From positions 1 through 54,439 of the forward strand of contig JAJZPF010000015.1 in NCBI GenBank assembly GCA_021811315.1: a DNA stretch of 54,439 bases. The letters run 5' to 3'. The stretch comes from a bacterium. Lineage in GTDB: Bacteria > Elusimicrobiota > Elusimicrobia > Elusimicrobiales > UBA9959. Below the pieces are notes generated by a model that was not told where the DNA came from, ran no database searches, and saw only the letters and a list, made by a program, of their open reading frames with translations. Position 1 is the first letter of the stretch. The number at the start of each line of letters is the position of its first letter. Below, in pieces: positions 52,881 to 54,439 of this stretch. The translations under genes were made by a program, and so were the position numbers.

Positions 52881-53459
52881 TCAGCCGCGCGGCCTCCAGC
52901 CGCCCTTCCGCTTTTTCTTCTCGCTGATTTCCTTCCCCAGGTCCTCCGCCCGCCATTTATTCTTCACCGACGGGTCCAGCCTGGCCGCCTGTTCCGCCGC
53001 GGCGAGCGCCTTGTCATGCTCCCCCATTTCCTCGTAGATCTCGCTCAGCTTTTCGGGGCAGAAGGCGTTGAGCGGGTCCTGGGCGAACATCCGCTCCAAA
53101 GCCGCGGCCTCGGCGTAACGCGGGTGCTTTTTCGCGGCTTTCGGCCGCCGCCGCAGAAGTTTCTTCCGGAGCCTTTTTATCAATACGGGGATGGCGAAGA
53201 CGGCGGCAAGGAGGGCCAGGTTAAAAAAAGCCGTCGCCTTAGGCCTCGGCGGAAAGGCCAGCCTGTTCATGAAATAAACCAGGGTGAAGGTAACTGATCC
53301 CGCGAAGAAAGCGTGCGGGAAATGCGCTTTTCTCCGGCGGGAGATTTTCGCTTTCCTGCCAAGGAGCCAGAGCGCCGCCCCGGAAAAAGCCAGGCCGGAA
53401 AGAGAGCAGAATAATATCACGCCAACCGTCGGCTCCGGCATCGCTGGTCCTCTTTTCAC
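52881..53459 (-). CDS. Membrane protein with TPR-like tail
   Basis: 192 residues: three hydrophobic segments (about 7-30, 45-65 and 77-92), then basic cytosolic sequence and a TPR-like pair of helices (YAEAAALERMFAQDPLNAFC, EIYEEMGEHDKALAAAEQAA). No family recognised. Located between lysC and the flavin reductase gene. Confidence 0.65.
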   Translation of the reverse strand: MKRGPAMPEPTVGVILFCSLSGLAFSGAALWLLGRKAKISRRRKAHFPHAFFAGSVTFTLVYFMNRLAFPPRPKATAFFNLALLAAVFAIPVLIKRLRKKLLRRRPKAAKKHPRYAEAAALERMFAQDPLNAFCPEKLSEIYEEMGEHDKALAAAEQAARLDPSVKNKWRAEDLGKEISEKKKRKGGWRPRG

Positions 53460-53486
53460 GCGCGGACGGCCGCAAGCCCCGCCTGG

Positions 53487-54077
53487 TTATTTTCCAGGCA
53501 GGCCGTGCAGCTTTGAAAGCAGCCAGGCCATGTTCTCGCCCAGGACTTTCATGGTCGTCATGCCTTCCTTGTCGTTCTCCACTTCGCCTATGACCCGGCC
53601 CACGCCCACGTTCCAGTAATTGGAGCCGGGGATCATCATCTGGTTGATGGTGAAGAAATGGTTTATAGTGTCGAAAGCGTGGATGGCCCCGCCGCGCCTT
53701 ACCGCCACCACCGCGGCGCCGGCCTTCCGCCTGAACAGCCCGCCGTTGGCCATGCTGACATAGCCGGCCCGGTCTATCAGCGCCTTTGTCTCGCTGCTGA
53801 CGTCCGCGAAATAAGTCGGGGACCCTATGAGGACGCCGGCCGAAGCCGACATTTTTTCGATATACCCGTTCAGCCCGTCGTCAGGCTGGACGCATTTCTT
53901 GTCCTTGTTCTTAAAGCAGCCGTTGCAGGCCATGCACCCGCGCAGCGGTTTGCCGGCCAGCTGCACCAGCTCCGTTTCGAAACCCTGCGCCTTAAGCTCC
54001 GCCAGCGCGGCATTAAGAAGGATGGCCGTATTCCCGTCCTTTCGCGCGCTCCCGTTGAAAGCCGTTATTTTAAGCAT
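53487..54077 (-). CDS. NAD(P)H-dependent FMN reductase-like flavoprotein
   Basis: A 196-residue flavodoxin-like protein. FNGSARKDGNTAILL binds FMN phosphate, and GSPTYFADVSSETKALIDR lines the flavin. CMACNGCFKNKDKKC has four Cys in the pattern of iron-sulfur flavoproteins. It may be a two-electron reductase. GGAGGG upstream supports the ATG at 54077. Confidence 0.85.
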   Translation of the reverse strand: MLKITAFNGSARKDGNTAILLNAALAELKAQGFETELVQLAGKPLRGCMACNGCFKNKDKKCVQPDDGLNGYIEKMSASAGVLIGSPTYFADVSSETKALIDRAGYVSMANGGLFRRKAGAAVVAVRRGGAIHAFDTINHFFTINQMMIPGSNYWNVGVGRVIGEVENDKEGMTTMKVLGENMAWLLSKLHGLPGK

Positions 54078-54148
54078 GTTCCCTCCAGCTTATAGAGTAT
54101 ATTAATTACCGGGAACTCCTTGGAATACGGCAGCCGCGGAAACTAAAT

Positions 54149-54177
54149 GAAAGCCGGGGGGAACTCCCCCGGCTTTC
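54149..54177. terminator. Strong hairpin before the flavoprotein gene
   Basis: GAAAGCCGGGGG pairs perfectly over 12 bp with CCCCCGGCTTTC. A real T run is missing on both strands, so termination may be partial. It lies between the promoter at 54267 and the flavoprotein gene, hence may be an attenuator or end a ~110-nt RNA. Confidence 0.6.
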
Positions 54178-54266
54178 CTTCGCTTGCGCGGCTTTTTTCC
54201 GCTGCCGCTGCGCCTTTACATGGGCTCCATACTCACCCCGTTCCACCACACCGCCGCCGCTATTAT

Positions 54267-54295
54267 AGTATAGCTCCGGAAACCCGGAATTTCAA
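54267..54295 (-). promoter_or_regulatory. Promoter upstream of the flavoprotein gene
   Basis: TTGAAA (54290-54295), 17 bases, TATACT (54267-54272) on the minus strand, with a second TATAAT box at 54262-54267. Beyond it (54296-54439) I see no gene. Confidence 0.6.
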
Positions 54296-54439
54296 GGGCA
54301 AAAGGTCCCTGTCAGGAAAATCGAAAGTAGCTTTTTACCGCGCCAGACCGGCGGGATAAAATTCCCGTCGGAGGCGGCCCAAAAGAAAGCGGACCGGCCT
54401 AAACGCACATTTTGATTATCCCCGCGCCAGACGCCACGA

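Overview
The window is a GC-rich bacterial chromosome segment in which nearly all core genes read on the minus strand. It carries a cell-envelope/elongasome block (mreBCD, PBP2, RodA), a Zn-type S14, a C+ L36, FtsH, CdaA, queosine-precursor genes and much two-component signalling. Together these indicate a rod-shaped, probably Gram-negative, free-living environmental bacterium. Protein style and gene order resemble Elusimicrobiota or a neighbouring uncultured phylum, but that placement is inference. No rRNA, tRNA or CRISPR array was recognised.

Region 1 (1-8700) is accessory DNA. A large serine recombinase gene (start ~4299, true 3' end at 113) is split by a complete IS21-family element (355-3136; istA, istB). 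The element has TG...CA ends, a 7-bp target duplication and six terminal motifs spaced exactly 35 bp apart. Removing the element and one duplication copy restores a 465-codon recombinase. Upstream lies a palindrome-rich stretch with an inverted remnant of the recombinase 3' end. Next comes an AT-rich five-gene minus-strand operon (4939-8180): an excisionase-like HTH missed by simple ORF length cut-offs, a zinc-ribbon membrane protein, a PD-(D/E)XK-like protein, a secreted protein and a GIY-YIG nuclease. It has its own sigma70-type promoter and sits between two 317-bp inverted repeats whose inner ~248 bp look identical. A candidate structured RNA with an intrinsic terminator sits inside the right arm.

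Region 2 (8763-13335) is signalling: a REC-GAF-histidine kinase with a partner CheY-like regulator (plus strand), a FlgO/CsgG-like secreted protein, an OmpR-type regulator and a glycerophosphodiester phosphodiesterase. A cloverleaf-like inverted repeat lies at 11777-11902.

Region 3 (13351-24608): a 32-aa CdaR-like membrane peptide coupled to cdaA (c-di-AMP synthase), ftsH, hpt, a secreted phospholipase-D-like protein, queE/queC with a ComB-like gene, an orphan HicA-like gene, murI and an AMIN/amidase_3 cell-wall amidase.

Region 4 (24663-48134) is a co-directional run of essential genes. In transcription order it is the S10-spc-alpha ribosomal genes (rplC to rplQ, with secY, adk, map, infA, rpoA), then mreB-mreC-mreD-mrdA-rodA, a DUF2344 gene and RNase G. 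A perfect TTGACA-17-TATAAT promoter (48415-48443) with a ~275-nt leader stands before rplC. rpsJ and rpmD are missing from their usual places. Several operon spacers carry degenerate tandem heptamers.

Region 5 (48449-54439): a VOC protein, a REC-metallo-beta-lactamase fusion, a GNAT protein, membrane proteins, aspartate kinase and an FMN-dependent oxidoreductase.
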